Shown: piece after piece, positions 14,111-25,876 of the stretch | Position numbering within the stretch: the stretch's first letter is position 1 | How the letters are laid out: each line of letters opens with the position of its first letter | Source: Cylindrodendrum hubeiense | Taxonomy: Eukaryota > Ascomycota > Sordariomycetes > Hypocreales > Nectriaceae | Length of the DNA stretch: 64,000 nt | NCBI GenBank assembly: GCA_014621425.1 | Contig: JAANBB010000017.1 | Location: 186,001-250,000 of the forward strand | Reading direction: 5' to 3' | Translations under genes and position numbers: made by a program | The notes under the pieces: generated by a model | The model's input: the letters and a program-made list of their open reading frames with translations, nothing else | What the model was told of the DNA's origin: nothing | The model's database searches: none

Positions 14111-14814
14111 ATGCACTGACCTGGAGATATCTGGGAAGAGAAAAGGATTCGTATTGGGTGGGTTGGAATGAATTGCACGATGAAAACACAAGCGATGGAT
14201 TTCTCGAGCCACTCGATGCCCAAGGGAAGGAAATTATTGGGAAGACACGAAGGTAATTAGAATTAGAGGGGAGGTGTCTGGTTGAGGTGAACTGTACCAA
14301 ATAGTATGTCTAGTCGATGATAGGCTCCCGCCTTAGTAGCATTGCAGCTTGCCTTGGTCCAAAACAAAGACTTTATGAATACAACATTACCTACCTATAA
14401 AACAAACCTGGCCACTTCATATTAAGACGCGTTTCTGGTTTGAAACAGCCTTGCTTTGTTCTGGAAGCCTGTGTGGTGGTTGAGGTTCCTCAGCCTTGCG
14501 CCCCAAATGGTCCTAGCGCGCAGCCCCAGTCGCGAAAAATCCGTGCTCCATCCAGCCTCCCCAAGCTCTCGCTGAAATTGTTTACGGCGTGCACCTCCGC
14601 CCCTGCAAACCACCGCGAGCCCGACGACGACGTGACGAAACCGACATTGACGAGGCTCATCCCGCGACGCGAACGATTTGGATCCGCCATCACACGATCT
14701 GCGAGTCGCCTTCTTCCCGCGTCCCCTACATGACCTGCCGACCGGTGCTGCCTACTCTACGGGATTGGTGAAGCTGCACTCTAGGCCCCGGCGAGGGTCG
14801 TTCTGCTGGCCATC
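14111..14814. other. Intergenic between the reductase and NUP170
   Basis: This contains the 3' end of the reductase transcript and the promoter and leader of the nucleoporin gene. No other gene or repeat is visible. Confidence 0.4.
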
Positions 14815-17800
14815 ATGTCGTTTCCCCAGACCACTCCGGTGCGGCCAGTTCCCGGCGCCTTCTTGAACACGCCGGCCGTTGCATCGAGGTTCGGACCGGG
14901 CTCTGATTCAGTGCGCCGCCAGCTGTTCCCTGGGTCGGAAGGCAGCCAGCCGACCATGGGCGCCGGAACGAAGACTTCGACCACCACAGCGCCATCTCGA
15001 AGCGTGGCCCTTACGACCGCTTCTTCCTCCAAGACATCCACAAGCGACGGCCTCGTGGCCCCCAGCGTCCTGCCTCCTCCGCGGTCTGAGAATGTGCCTC
15101 CCGTCGTCAAGGCGGCCAGGGCCATCAACTCTTTCCTCCAGGCGGACGAGCGCTTCCCGGACCTGGATTCATACTGCAGACGTAGGTTTTCGCGCAAATT
15201 TGTTGACACGATATGCTAACCAGCGCGACAGAGGGCGCATCCTCCGAATATGATGTCGAATCCTCAGATTCTGCTGTGGCTCCTTTCCAAAAGACACAAA
15301 TGTACCCGATCCCGAACCAAGTCTTTGACCACTACAACGCCGGCGAGCTCCAGACGCTCATGGGTCTCTTTGCCGAGATCAATCACGCGTGGGTCGTGAT
15401 TGACAACTCGCTGTTCCTATGGGACTACACGCACCCAGATCCCGAGCTCATTGGCTTCGAGGACCAACCTCACACCATCCACGCCGTGGCGCTCGTGCCC
15501 CCGAAACCTGGCATCTTTGTCAACACAATCACGCACATTTTGGTCGTTGCTACCTCCTCCGAGATGGTCCTGCTAGGCGTGTCCGCTAACGACACTCCTT
15601 CTGGCACGAAGTCGGTGTCCCTCTACCAGACTAAGATGGTCCTGCCATTGCGCGGCAACGATGTTCGCGTGATTACTGGCTCTGCCAACGGACGAATTTT
15701 CTTTGGAGGCAGCAGCGATATCGATATCAACGAGCTCTATTATCAGTCTGAGGAGAAGTGGTTTTCGAACCGGTGTGGTAAGATCAACCATACGAATCCC
15801 GGTTGGTCCTCAGTTGTCACTCTGCAATCGGGCTTCTGGTCACAAAAGTCTCCCGAGCATCTTGTCGATATTGTCATCGACGACTCGCGAAACCTCGTTT
15901 ATACTCTGTCGAGCAGATCGACTATCCGCACATACCACATGGAGGCGCCCGATCGGTTGAACAAGGTTATCGAGAAGGAGAAGGTGCATTGTCTTCGAGA
16001 CATTGCCCACATGATCAGCCACTCGAAGCTCCTAAACGACCGAACCACCATCGTTGCTATTAGCCCTATTTCTAAGCAGGAAGCGTCGAAGCTTCACTTG
16101 ATGGCCCTCACCAACACGGGCTGTCGCCTATTCTTCAGCGCTACCAATGCTTCCTCCTACCTCTACGGCTCTCAGTCCAACATGGCACCGCAGAGCATGC
16201 AGGTCCAGTTCATCAAGTTTCCCCCAAGCCAGAACCCCCGACGATCTGGCTACTCTGGAGGTGAAACCTTGACTGACCTCGAGTCTTCGATGTTGACATA
16301 CAGCCGACAGGGCGCCCGATTTGCCCCTGGATACTTTTTGGATTTCGTTAGCAAGGAGTCCAACCCCGGCTCCGATTCTCTCTTCGTCTCCGGGCCCGAA
16401 ACCGGCCGTATTAAGGAAACATCGCCGACTACGCCCCTGAAGTACTTTGAGAACGCCAGCTGGATCGATATCGGTAGCCGAGCTGAGGCCGTCGGCCTCA
16501 TTACGAAGCCGTTCTCCGCAGCCGGACAACCCTTTGGCTTCGGTAACGAACTCGCCGTCCAGTTCGACGACCCTCCTAGCGAATTTGCTGTTCTAACCAA
16601 CACTGGTGTGCACATTATTCGGCGGAGGAGGTTTGTGGATATCTTTGCGGGCGCTATCCGGGGCGCTGTGGGAGATGAGGGATACGAACAGGTGTGCCGA
16701 CGATTTATTCAGCTCTATGGTCGCGTGGAAACCGTTTCGACAGCCTTGGCGGTGGCTTGCGGCCATGGTGGCGACTCGAGGCCGGGCGCCGCCCGTGCTA
16801 TCGACCAGGCAACAGAGGACCGCGCAAGGTCGGTATTCGTCGACTTTGGTGGCCAGCCTACCATAACGGAGACTGATGGCACTTCGTTGACTACCGACTC
16901 GGTCCGACTGTCATCTCGACATGATGCCCTGGCTGTCTACCTCGCCCGCCTGATTCGCAAGCTCTGGAAGGCTCCCGTCATCAAGCTCGGTGTGTCGCCC
17001 ACTGGTGGCGTCATTATCAACTCAACCATTCCTCTTTCAAAGCTGGGCGCTGTTCAGGACAACCTGGAACGGTTGAGGCGATTCCTTGATTCGAACCGGA
17101 CTTTGATTCAAGGCTTAGCCGGCCCATCAGACCTGCAGAATGTCTCAAGTCGCCAAGAGGAGGTTGCCATACAGGCCGAGCACCAAGCTCTCCATGCCCT
17201 GCAGAAGTTGATGGAGAGTATTTCGGAGGGTATCTCGTTTGTGCTGATGCTCTTTGACGAGCGTGTTGCCGACATTTTCACCCGTCTTGACGATACCGCC
17301 CGCCAGCAACTCAAGGACCTTACCTACGAGAAACTCTTTTCGCAGACAGATGGCAAGGATCTTGCCAAGCTCCTCGTGAAAGCCATTGTTAACCGCAATA
17401 TTGAGAGTGGCTCCAACGTAGAGACTGTTGCCGACGCTTTGCGACGGAGGTGTGGCAGCTTCTGCAGCCCCGATGATGTGGTCATCTTCAAAGCGCAGGA
17501 ACAGCTCAAGAGGGCATCAGACCAGCCTCCCAACACCAGCCAGTCACGAAGCCTTCTGCACGAGAGCTTGAGGCTTTTCGAAAAGGTGGCTGGTAGCCTG
17601 ACGTTTGCCAACCTCCAGGGGGCTGTGACGCAGTACGTCGACCTCAAGTACTATGCCGGGGCGATCCAGCTCTGCCTAGTCGTCGCCCGTGAAAAGGATC
17701 GGGGCAACACAGCCCTGTCGTGGATCAATGACGGCAAGCCGTCAGCTGATCCCAGGGCGAACACGTTTAACGACAGGAAGCGCTGCTATGACATGATCCA

Positions 17801-19136
17801 CGATGTCCTGCGTCATTTGGATGCTGCATCGAGCAGTGAGCCCGAGATGATTGATGGCAGATTGACATTGATTGCTACCAAGAGACTTGAGGCCTACGAT
17901 GTAGTCAACGGGTCTGATGACGAGGTGTTTCACTTTGACCTCTACGAGTGGTACATCCAACAAGGCTGGACGGATCGAATTCTGGCCATTGAATCTCCCC
18001 ACGTCATCACCTTCCTCCAGCGTCTCGCCGGCACCAACGTGGAGCACGCTGATCTGCTCTGCCGCTTCTATACCAACCGCAGTCGCTTTTTCGACGCCGC
18101 AGAGGTGCAGGCCCAGCTGGCCAACTCAGACTTTCCTATCGGCATCAAGGACCGAATTAGACTGCTCAGTCTTGCCAAGGCGAATGCTAACGTCGCAACT
18201 ACTGGTGTGAGCCGACAGCAGCAGCAGCTCCTCAACCACGAGGTCACCGAGCTGCTAGAGATTGCGCACATCCAGGATGACCTTCTGGAGAGGCTGAAAG
18301 CGGACGAGCGGATTGACTCGGATAGGAAGGTGGAAATTGAAGCTGCTCTCAAGGGCAAGATTCAAGGACTCTCAGAGGTAAGATATCTAATCTCGATGAC
18401 AAGGATTGCGTGGCTTACAATATCACAGTTGTTCAACGACTACGCCGACCAAGCGGGCTACTATGACCTGTGTCTGCTCATTTATCATGCTGCCGACTAT
18501 CGCAACCACATGACCATCTCTGGCACATGGAGTAACTTGATCCAGAACACGCACGATGAAATCATGTCCCGGCTTGAGAACTCGGCGCCCGGAATGCCAT
18601 CGCCCCCGCTCCCTTACGAGTCTGTTACGAGCAAGATTCAAAATATTGCTCACCGGACATCCCTCGACAGCTTCATCTTCCCTATCCAGACCCTACTCCC
18701 GGAGCTCTGTCGCTACGCTGTGGCGTACCAGCAGGACACCACCATTGGTGCTGATCCTACTTGGCCAGTCCAGCTATTCTTGACACTGGGTGTGTCTCAC
18801 GACATGATTGTGCGTGTGCTTGAAAACATATTTGACACACAAGACTACGGGTTCAGCGGCTCGGTGCGTAACCGCATTATCGAGTTGATTGTCTTCGTGG
18901 TCAACGACTGGTCCGCAGAAGTTCGGAGACGGGGCGGTGGTGGCAAGGGCGGGTCGATTGGCCCTTCGGTTGTAGAGCTCCTCAAACGGTGTGACACCGC
19001 CCTGCCCCCACCTGGCCACGGGAACAATCTGGGAGGAGCGGATCTTGCGGATGTTAGACGTGTTCTCAAGGCATTGAAGCGGGAAGTGGACGGATTGGCG
19101 CAGCGGGTGCCAACGGGGACGCTCAGGTTCGCCTGA
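14815..19136 (+). CDS. NUP170: Inner-ring nucleoporin Nup170/Nup155
   Basis: Three exons, join(14815..15181, 15232..18377, 18429..19136), 1406 aa. The first 120 residues are low-complexity. They are followed by the N-terminal beta-propeller typical of this family (YDVESSDSAV, then FDHYNAGELQTLMGLFAEINHAWVV, with WDYTHPDPELIGFED) and a long alpha-solenoid to the end. It is a scaffold of the nuclear pore inner ring that contacts membrane and other Nups. Exon 1 joins so that SYCRQGASSEYD is restored. The second intron (18378-18428, GTAAGA to CACAG) is 51 bp with no stop, so reading through would add 17 residues (1423 aa). The spliced form gives a smoother solenoid and is preferred. Confidence 0.93.
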
Positions 19137-21790
19137 ACGGAGCCCGAAGCAGGCCCGAAGGGGGGCCCAAGGGAGCCCGAAGTTATACAAGGAGGCTTGA
19201 GTAAAGGAGGCTTGAGTGGCGTGTTTCTGTGTTAAAGGATGATGGATGTTACAGGCGCCAATGGCATGGTCGTGCGTTGTACAGGCAGGTCTAGGTCTAT
19301 TGTTGTAATTATACAGGGGGGGATTCATAGCCCGTCCCCCAAGGAAAGCAAACAAGAACGAAAGAAGAAAGGAAAGATTGCGAATGCTCGAGGCTTTGAA
19401 TGATGAAACCGGCAGCCTCACCTGGCGCTCACCTTTTACTCACCCTGTCCTTTACCCACGTCGTCAGCTCGCCTTCTCCGTCCCCGTCTTACCACATCAT
19501 TTCCACGTCCTTCTAATTCTGACCCATGGTGGTTATACATAGCAGCTGATAGGGGATTTGTGGAGTGATTGCCGCCTGGGGGCGAAAGCCATAAAGTCAC
19601 GATGCCCCCATCTCGCATCGCGCATCCCGCATCACATCCCGCTTCGCATCCCGCCCTCCGCCCTACAGACGTCGACCCCATACTGCCCCGTCAGTATTCG
19701 TGCGACGCGAGTTTGCCCCGTCTGCGGTGCGACACGGCATTACACCGACCCGATATTTCAGCCCAGACCCCCGCAGCCGTCTTTTAGGAGGCCTGTCATT
19801 GAGAGGTGAGGCGGGGTGGCGTGTAGTCCGCCTCACTTTTGTAGCCAACGAGAATCCTCAACGCCCCTGAGACAACAGTACAGCCTCCTCCGAGCAGAGG
19901 CGGGATGGGGTGGCTGGTTACGACTTGCAGGAATATTGAAGTGATGTATTATCAATGAGATTGCGGATGGTGCGGGACGAGGCTCTGGCCGGAGAAAGGG
20001 GTTTAGGGCTGCCTCGAGGGAGTATAAGTGTGAGATGCGGCCGGTCCACGATATTTCAGTTTGTTCACAACAACAGTAAACTCCCCGAGGGGGCAGGTAC
20101 TACACATCATCGACTCAACCACCGAAATTCCATTTCCTCTCGTCTTTCACGATACCCTCTCCTTAATGATTCTTCCGACTTCCAATGCCTCCCCGTTGCT
20201 CTGTTGAGCGAGCCGGCTCCTCGACATCAACGCCCACGACACAGCTGCCGACCAACGCATATCAATTGCACCATGGCACAGCTACAACCACAACTACTAC
20301 GTTGACCGCGTTCACCGAACGACCGGTCCTTTCCTGGCGAGTCCTATAAATCTCCATCTCGCCAGGCCCCACGTTTCCGACCAAGCTCCGCGGGGTTCTG
20401 TATATTGCACAACGCGAACCCTCGTGGACTTGGTCCCCGTGTCGGCCAGGTCTCCCGTAGGCCGGCACGTCTTCAAACCGAAAGCGCGATGATAGGCGGA
20501 CTCGGATGCCACCGCCGCTGCTCTCGCTCTGCGGACTACACTCTACACCGCTCTTACGCAACCTTTCTTGGCTGGCTGCATGGAAGTGTCTGCCACGCCG
20601 CTTCGTCGTGCAGAAGCTAGTTCGGCTTTCTGTCAGCGCCCAACGCGCATTCATTTGTTAGAAAAGGGATGGGTTAGAATCCTCCTTTGGGGGTTGGAGT
20701 TGAGGGCTTCTCTTCTGTGCTGAGATAATCGAGGGGCGTTTCTGCTGAGGAGTTAGGCGGGTATAGAAAATGACTGTAGATGTTAGAACGGTCAGGTTAA
20801 TGAGCAACTATCATCGCGTACTATGTGCTACTATTAATACTTGCTGTGATTGTGTACGGAACATTGACATGGAGGCAGACGTAGAAGGGTTGTGATCACC
20901 GTTGCACGCTGGGGTTCGCTGGTCAGCGCCGACGAAGCCAGAACCGTAATCCGGTATTTTGGGATATGTAGTACAATCGCCGTGCAGCTAATCTGATTAT
21001 GTGGTAAGCTAATTGTAGCAAATGGGAATCATGTGGCCTTTATCCTAATTGGGAACGTATATGTTCAGGCCGATTGGTGGTCAGCGTGAGGGCCCATCTG
21101 CATATGTCCGGAATTGAGTCTTGTGTATGTCGGATATGTAAGACAGCTGTCATGAACCGTTTTAATCAGCACTAAGACGTAAATATACGACGAAACTGCA
21201 ATACACAATACTGTCTACAGACCCTTGCGGAGCAGTATATTTTGATATGTATGGGTGAGGCGGCGCCTTGTGTAAGTGGAAGTGGAAGTGGCATAGGCGA
21301 TCAACTTGGTTCATGATGGCGCAGGACACTTCGGAATCAATGCTAGGTGCTTGTATTCAGATAGCTCGCCCATGTTTACTAAAGAACAAATAAAGAACAC
21401 AGCAAATGACGTGGTACGGCATGTTTAAGGTTGCTGGATGTGCTAAATATTCCCGAACCGTCCAATGATGCCACGCCAAACCTGGAACGGTTTTGCCACA
21501 ATGACGGGTGGGCTTGGGATCATTGGACGGCGCCTATACTAACGAATTACTGAACCATCAGGGTGTTTCACTTACAATTAGGCAACCCTGGTCGGAATCG
21601 GAAGCATTTATCAGCATGTTTCGGACTATTATGAGTAGCGTGGATCTTGATGCGGGAACATTTCGGAGACTTTGTCTACAGCATACTTATACCCGTCGCT
21701 CAAGCGAAACACTCAACGGGCAACTCACTCATCAACTTACTTCAAGAAAAATAAATGCACCGCCTCTCTCGCAATTTCAACATCTTAAAA
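19137..21790. other. Long intergenic stretch, no supported gene
   Basis: 2.65 kb without a recognisable protein. 20090-20275 has the C/T-rich, ATG-poor look of a rightward 5' leader and ends at an ATG (20273) that gives only a ten-residue frame, so a noncoding transcript or a lost gene is possible. From about 20750 to 21790 the sequence is A/T-richer and featureless to my reading. Confidence 0.35.
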
Positions 21791-22813
21791 ATGACAAGCA
21801 ACGAGCAAGATGCGGCCGCCAAGGGCCTCTCTCGCCTCTTCAAAGGCATCACCGAATTTGAGAAAGACTTCATCGTAGCCTCCCGTGGGGTTATACGAGG
21901 CTTGATAAATCCCCTGCTTGCGCAGATGGATCTAACAGAAAATACACCAACGCCGGTAAATGTGCTTGATAGCGCCTGCGGGACCGCCGTCTTTACGCAG
22001 GAAATCCAGGACACCCTTCCCAAGGCGGTGCTTGAGAAGAGCACATTTCAGTGTGCAGATAGCTCAGAGCCCATGGTTAATATCGTCAACAAGAGGATTG
22101 ACGGTGAGGGATGGGTTAACGTTAAGACCGCAGTATTGGATGCTAAGGTATGTGTTCAAGTCGATCCGGGACAAGCATCTGAGGTTGATGGAAACTGATA
22201 CGAGGACATGACAGAACACTGGTCTTCCAGAAAACTCCTTTAGCCATGTTGGAGTTGGACTGGGCCTTCATCTGATTCCGGGCCCGAACGCAGTCCTGGC
22301 GGGTAAGTCCGCGTGTCTCAGATCCGAGATCTAGAACAACACTGATATGGAAGACCAGATTGCCAGCGGATCCTCAAGCCTGGCGGTATCTTTGGCGCGA
22401 CGACATTTCACAGTGACAACACGTTCTGGATTCCCGACATGCGATCGGCCTTTGCATCGTTCCCCTTCAAAGCACACTTCCCCGAAGAAGTTAAAATGCA
22501 GATGCACTCAGATGGCGACTGGACGGATCCGGCATGGATCGAGGAGAATCTCCGGACCCAAGGTTTCGTCGACGTCCAGGTGAAACTGAACCGGGGGACA
22601 TATCACCTGAGGGACGCGGATGAGTACATCACGACATTTGGCACCATGATAGGTTGGTTGACGAATACGTGGTGGGACGAGGAGACGCGCAAGGCGCACC
22701 CGTCGGAGGAGGTAAAGAAGTTGATGAAGAGTCACCTGGAGGAGAAATACGAAGGGAAGGGATGGGACATCAACTACCTCGTGATATGCATGACGGGAAG
22801 AGTTGACAAGTAG
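21791..22813 (+). CDS. Class I SAM-dependent methyltransferase, substrate unknown
   Basis: Three exons, join(21791..22147, 22215..22302, 22359..22813), 299 aa. The Rossmann-type motif I is VLDSACGTAVFT (about 58-69), motif II falls around CADSSEPMV, and a later motif is ILKPGGIFGATTFH. The layout is that of the UbiE/Coq5-like small-molecule methyltransferases common in fungal accessory metabolism. The C-terminal part (WTDPAWIEENLRTQGF) fits the same fold. An upstream in-frame ATG at 21755 would add 12 residues; the one at 21791 is preferred because MTSNEQDAAAKG starts like a normal cytosolic enzyme. No partner biosynthetic enzyme lies next to it. Confidence 0.85.
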
Positions 22814-23559
22814 GTGGCGTTGAACGAGAGTGACGTGGATAATGATCGTCGCGCGCAGAAGGAATGGGGAATGGTGTGTTGAGCGCGCGATCTGAGACAG
22901 CCAGCCTGCCAATAACGAGCAATTCTTTGTCAGATACGGAGTACTGTACATATATACATACGGCTTGCCAACAAGAAGGAAAATCAAGACAACCGTTATC
23001 TTTGTTTCGGAAACACGAGGGGAGCGCGAAAAGACCAGCAGTGGTGTTGTACCTTGACATAGTGGCCGGCCTAGTGGCATAGCACTCACTCCCTAAGGCT
23101 TCTTTGGTGTGATTGTGTTGGTTCTGATGTAAGCTGCAGCTTCTCGCAGAATATGCAGCAAAACTCAAGTCGCATATTTTTATCATCCAGGAAACAAACG
23201 TATTTTATCCAATAAACATGACATATTCGTTCGAGCTTGATTATCTGCTATCGCGCCTGCTTATTGTTGTCGTTCCGCAAGACGGTTCCCCCTGAACATG
23301 CCCCACGTGATCCAATGGTTCGGCATCAAACAACCAGGGTGGCATCTCCACATCTTCACCTCGAGCTCTAGGGCCTCCCTTCGTCAAAGCCAATTGTCGC
23401 AACGCTGAAACGAGGACGGTCACCGAATCATGGGAATGTTTCGAGCTTGATCGCGGGCAAGTTTTTGGTTGTCAGTCTTCATAGCATGGTTAGATCCTGC
23501 CGCCGACGTCGCCGTCAACACCACCGTCATCGCTACTCCTCCACCACCGCGCCGCCATC
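22814..23559. other. Intergenic between the methyltransferase and the membrane protein
   Basis: No gene is supported. A C/T-rich stretch before 23560 looks like the leader of the downstream gene. Confidence 0.4.
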
Positions 23560-24521
23560 ATGATTGCCCCTACCTTGGCCCTCGTCCTGGGCTCCCTGGG
23601 GTCCGTCGCAGCTACCATCCACGAGGATGCGCTGCCTTCCTATCACTATGGCGCCCCTATACCCGTCGAGTGCATGAGCCGAAGCTCGTAAGTAGCCACA
23701 TCGCAAATCCCCCCCCCACGATGATGACGACGCAGCTTGCTGACGACGACATTTCCCACAGAGAAACTGGCGAGCACATCGAAAACGCCGAGCACCAAAT
23801 CAACTGGGTCCCCTTCCCCGTCTGCAACGAAACCAATCGACCGCTCGAGTTCGGCTATGGCATCGAGGGCGAGGTCAACTGCACCCTCCCCATGATCGAC
23901 GATCCATTCTTCCACCTCCTCGAGTTCTACATCCACAGCGACGCGCCCTTGAGCTGTCGCCTACCCGCTCGTCCGCCACCCCATATTGAAGTCGTCGGCG
24001 AGAAGCTGCCCGAGCAAGAATACATCCCCCTTGTCTTCGCTCTCGCCGGCACACTCCAGAGTAGCCACATGCACGTCAGCACCCACATGAACGTGCTCCT
24101 ACACAGCACGCCCAAGCACCACTTGAAACCCCATGACAGTGGCGTTCTCGACTCGGGTATTGCATATAGCACCAGCCCGCTGAGCCACCTCCAGGGCTCC
24201 TTCACACGAAAGCTTATCATTGGCGACCCCCTGCCCTTGAGCCTTTCTATCCGGTGGTTCCCGACCCCGGCGCTCCCCAAGACGGACGGGCGCGTTGAGT
24301 GGCAGGGTCTCGGCGGCCACATCTACGCGAGCACTGTTTTCTACAGCATTGTCTCTTTCATCGCCGGCTTGCTATGCGCGGGCATGTACACCCTAGGAAT
24401 AATCCTGCCGAGGAGGCTCAAGGGTCGGGCGCTAGGTGGCGCGACACCCCTCGGATACGGAGTGAACACGGTGGGGAACGGATGGGGATACGCGAAGCAG
24501 CATTCAAAGAGAATAGACTAG
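23560..24521 (+). CDS. Conserved fungal type I membrane protein of unknown function
   Basis: Two exons, join(23560..23687, 23762..24521), 295 aa. A signal peptide is clear at residues 1-18 (MIAPTLALVLGSLGSVAA). A luminal domain of about 220 residues follows, with Cys at 38 and paired Cys in PVCNETN and VNCTLP and at least one N-glycosylation sequon. One membrane helix near residues 245-267 (STVFYSIVSFIAGLLCAGMY) precedes a basic cytosolic tail. The start was chosen because it gives the signal peptide; the open frame runs further upstream in an unrelated way. I cannot name the family; role in the secretory pathway is inferred from topology. The intron contains a run of eight C's. Confidence 0.78.
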
Positions 24522-24703
24522 GCTCCATTAACGGCCTTTGCATTTACGGAGTCTAGGTCGGATCTTGGGAGTTCCTTAGCAAGCTTGTGGCTGCTTTAGG
24601 CTTGGGAAATGTCCGGTGGAGATGTTCCATCGTGTCTGTTTTGTACACTGTACACTATGTTATACTGTCCTTCCTAGCGTTCCTAGCGGATCTATCGGGC
24701 TAT

Positions 24704-25471
24704 CTACTGCTTCTTGGGCTTGACCGTCTCCGCGCGTACACGAGACAAAAGTCTCAAGTACATGTCAATAGCCATGAAGACCGCTGAAAGATGTTAGCTA
24801 TCTATGTGCACAAATAATCAACGTATAACTTACGAATAACAACAAAGGGCAGATAGGTTCCGTAGAACAGCTTCGCCTTGTGCTCATCCTTGACTAACTC
24901 CGGCCCCATCCCCCAGAGCTCAAAGCAGCACGCCACAGACCCCATGGCGGTCAGGCAGCCAAACGCGAGGCCTGCGAGCTCGGCCTGACCGGATGAAGCC
25001 TTCTTGGACGCGAGCTGGGAGACGAGGTAGGCGGCGAGGGGAAACTGGAACAAGGCTTCGACATAAAGGAAGCCTTGGAACCAAGGAACGTGGCCAGCGT
25101 CGCCGAAGAACGGATCGCCGGAGGTGGCCACGTAGATCTTGCGGAGAGAGACGAGGAAGTGCAACGGGGCTGAGGGAGAGGCGTAGAGAGATTTGGGGTA
25201 GAAGCCGACAAAGTCAAGAGCTGGCGGGTTGTTAGTTGAATGCGCAGATGCGATAATGACACGGGAGAGGGGTGAGCGATTTGTCTTGTGGTCTATAATC
25301 AATTGGACGGGTATTTGGTGATGATCATAAGATGTGGATACAAGATTGGGATCAAATTCAAACATTGGGTCGAGAAGTATAGAATTGACGGTGAAACATA
25401 CCGAGCATCCCGAAGAGCTGAGTTGAGATTATGGCCAGGTAGACCCAATCCCGCCAAGCCTTTTGCGCCAT
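24704..25471 (-). CDS. EXPERA-domain ER membrane protein (TMEM97/sigma-2 receptor-like)
   Basis: Three exons, complement(join(24704..24783, 24834..25220, 25402..25471)), 178 aa. Four membrane helices and the EXPERA pattern are visible: RDWVYLAIISTQLFGML, then DAGHVPWFQGFLYVEALFQ, the central CCFELWG region, and YLPFVVIPVFMAIDMYL at the end. The family includes TMEM97 and the sterol isomerase EBP. At this length TMEM97 is the closer match, pointing to sterol or lipid handling in the ER. The C-terminus ends in PKKQ, a possible ER-retrieval signal. The first intron is 181 bp, long for this window; its splice sites give an uninterrupted frame. Confidence 0.86.
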
Positions 25472-25876
25472 GCCGAATCGTCGAGAAAAAGCCGGGTATT
25501 ATCAATTAAATCAGAGAGGAGTTTAGCGCTCAACAGTCGCGTCTGTTGGGGTGGAGGCGATGGCGCGGCTATCAATAATGTCGTGGTTGTAAGAGTAGAG
25601 TACAGTCGTGAGTGTGCCGTGTCGGAGACGGCGGGGGAAATTCGGGCTGCTGACCCGCCAACCAAATCAGGCCGGCCCGGAAACGGGGCGGATCGGAGCC
25701 GGAGTTCCCCAGACACCGGAATGGTTGAGGATAGAATCGAGACGTATCCGACTTTCCAGAGTCGTTTGAATGATGATATTTGCCGCTTAAATGTATTCCA
25801 TGATCCTTCAGATATTCCATGACCCCTCATATGCTCCATGGCGTGTGTCGTATAACCCAGGATCGGAAAGATGTGT
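25472..25876. other. Short intergenic stretch
   Basis: The promoter side of the EXPERA gene and the 3' end of the Zn2Cys6 gene share about 400 bases. Nothing more is recognised. Confidence 0.4.
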
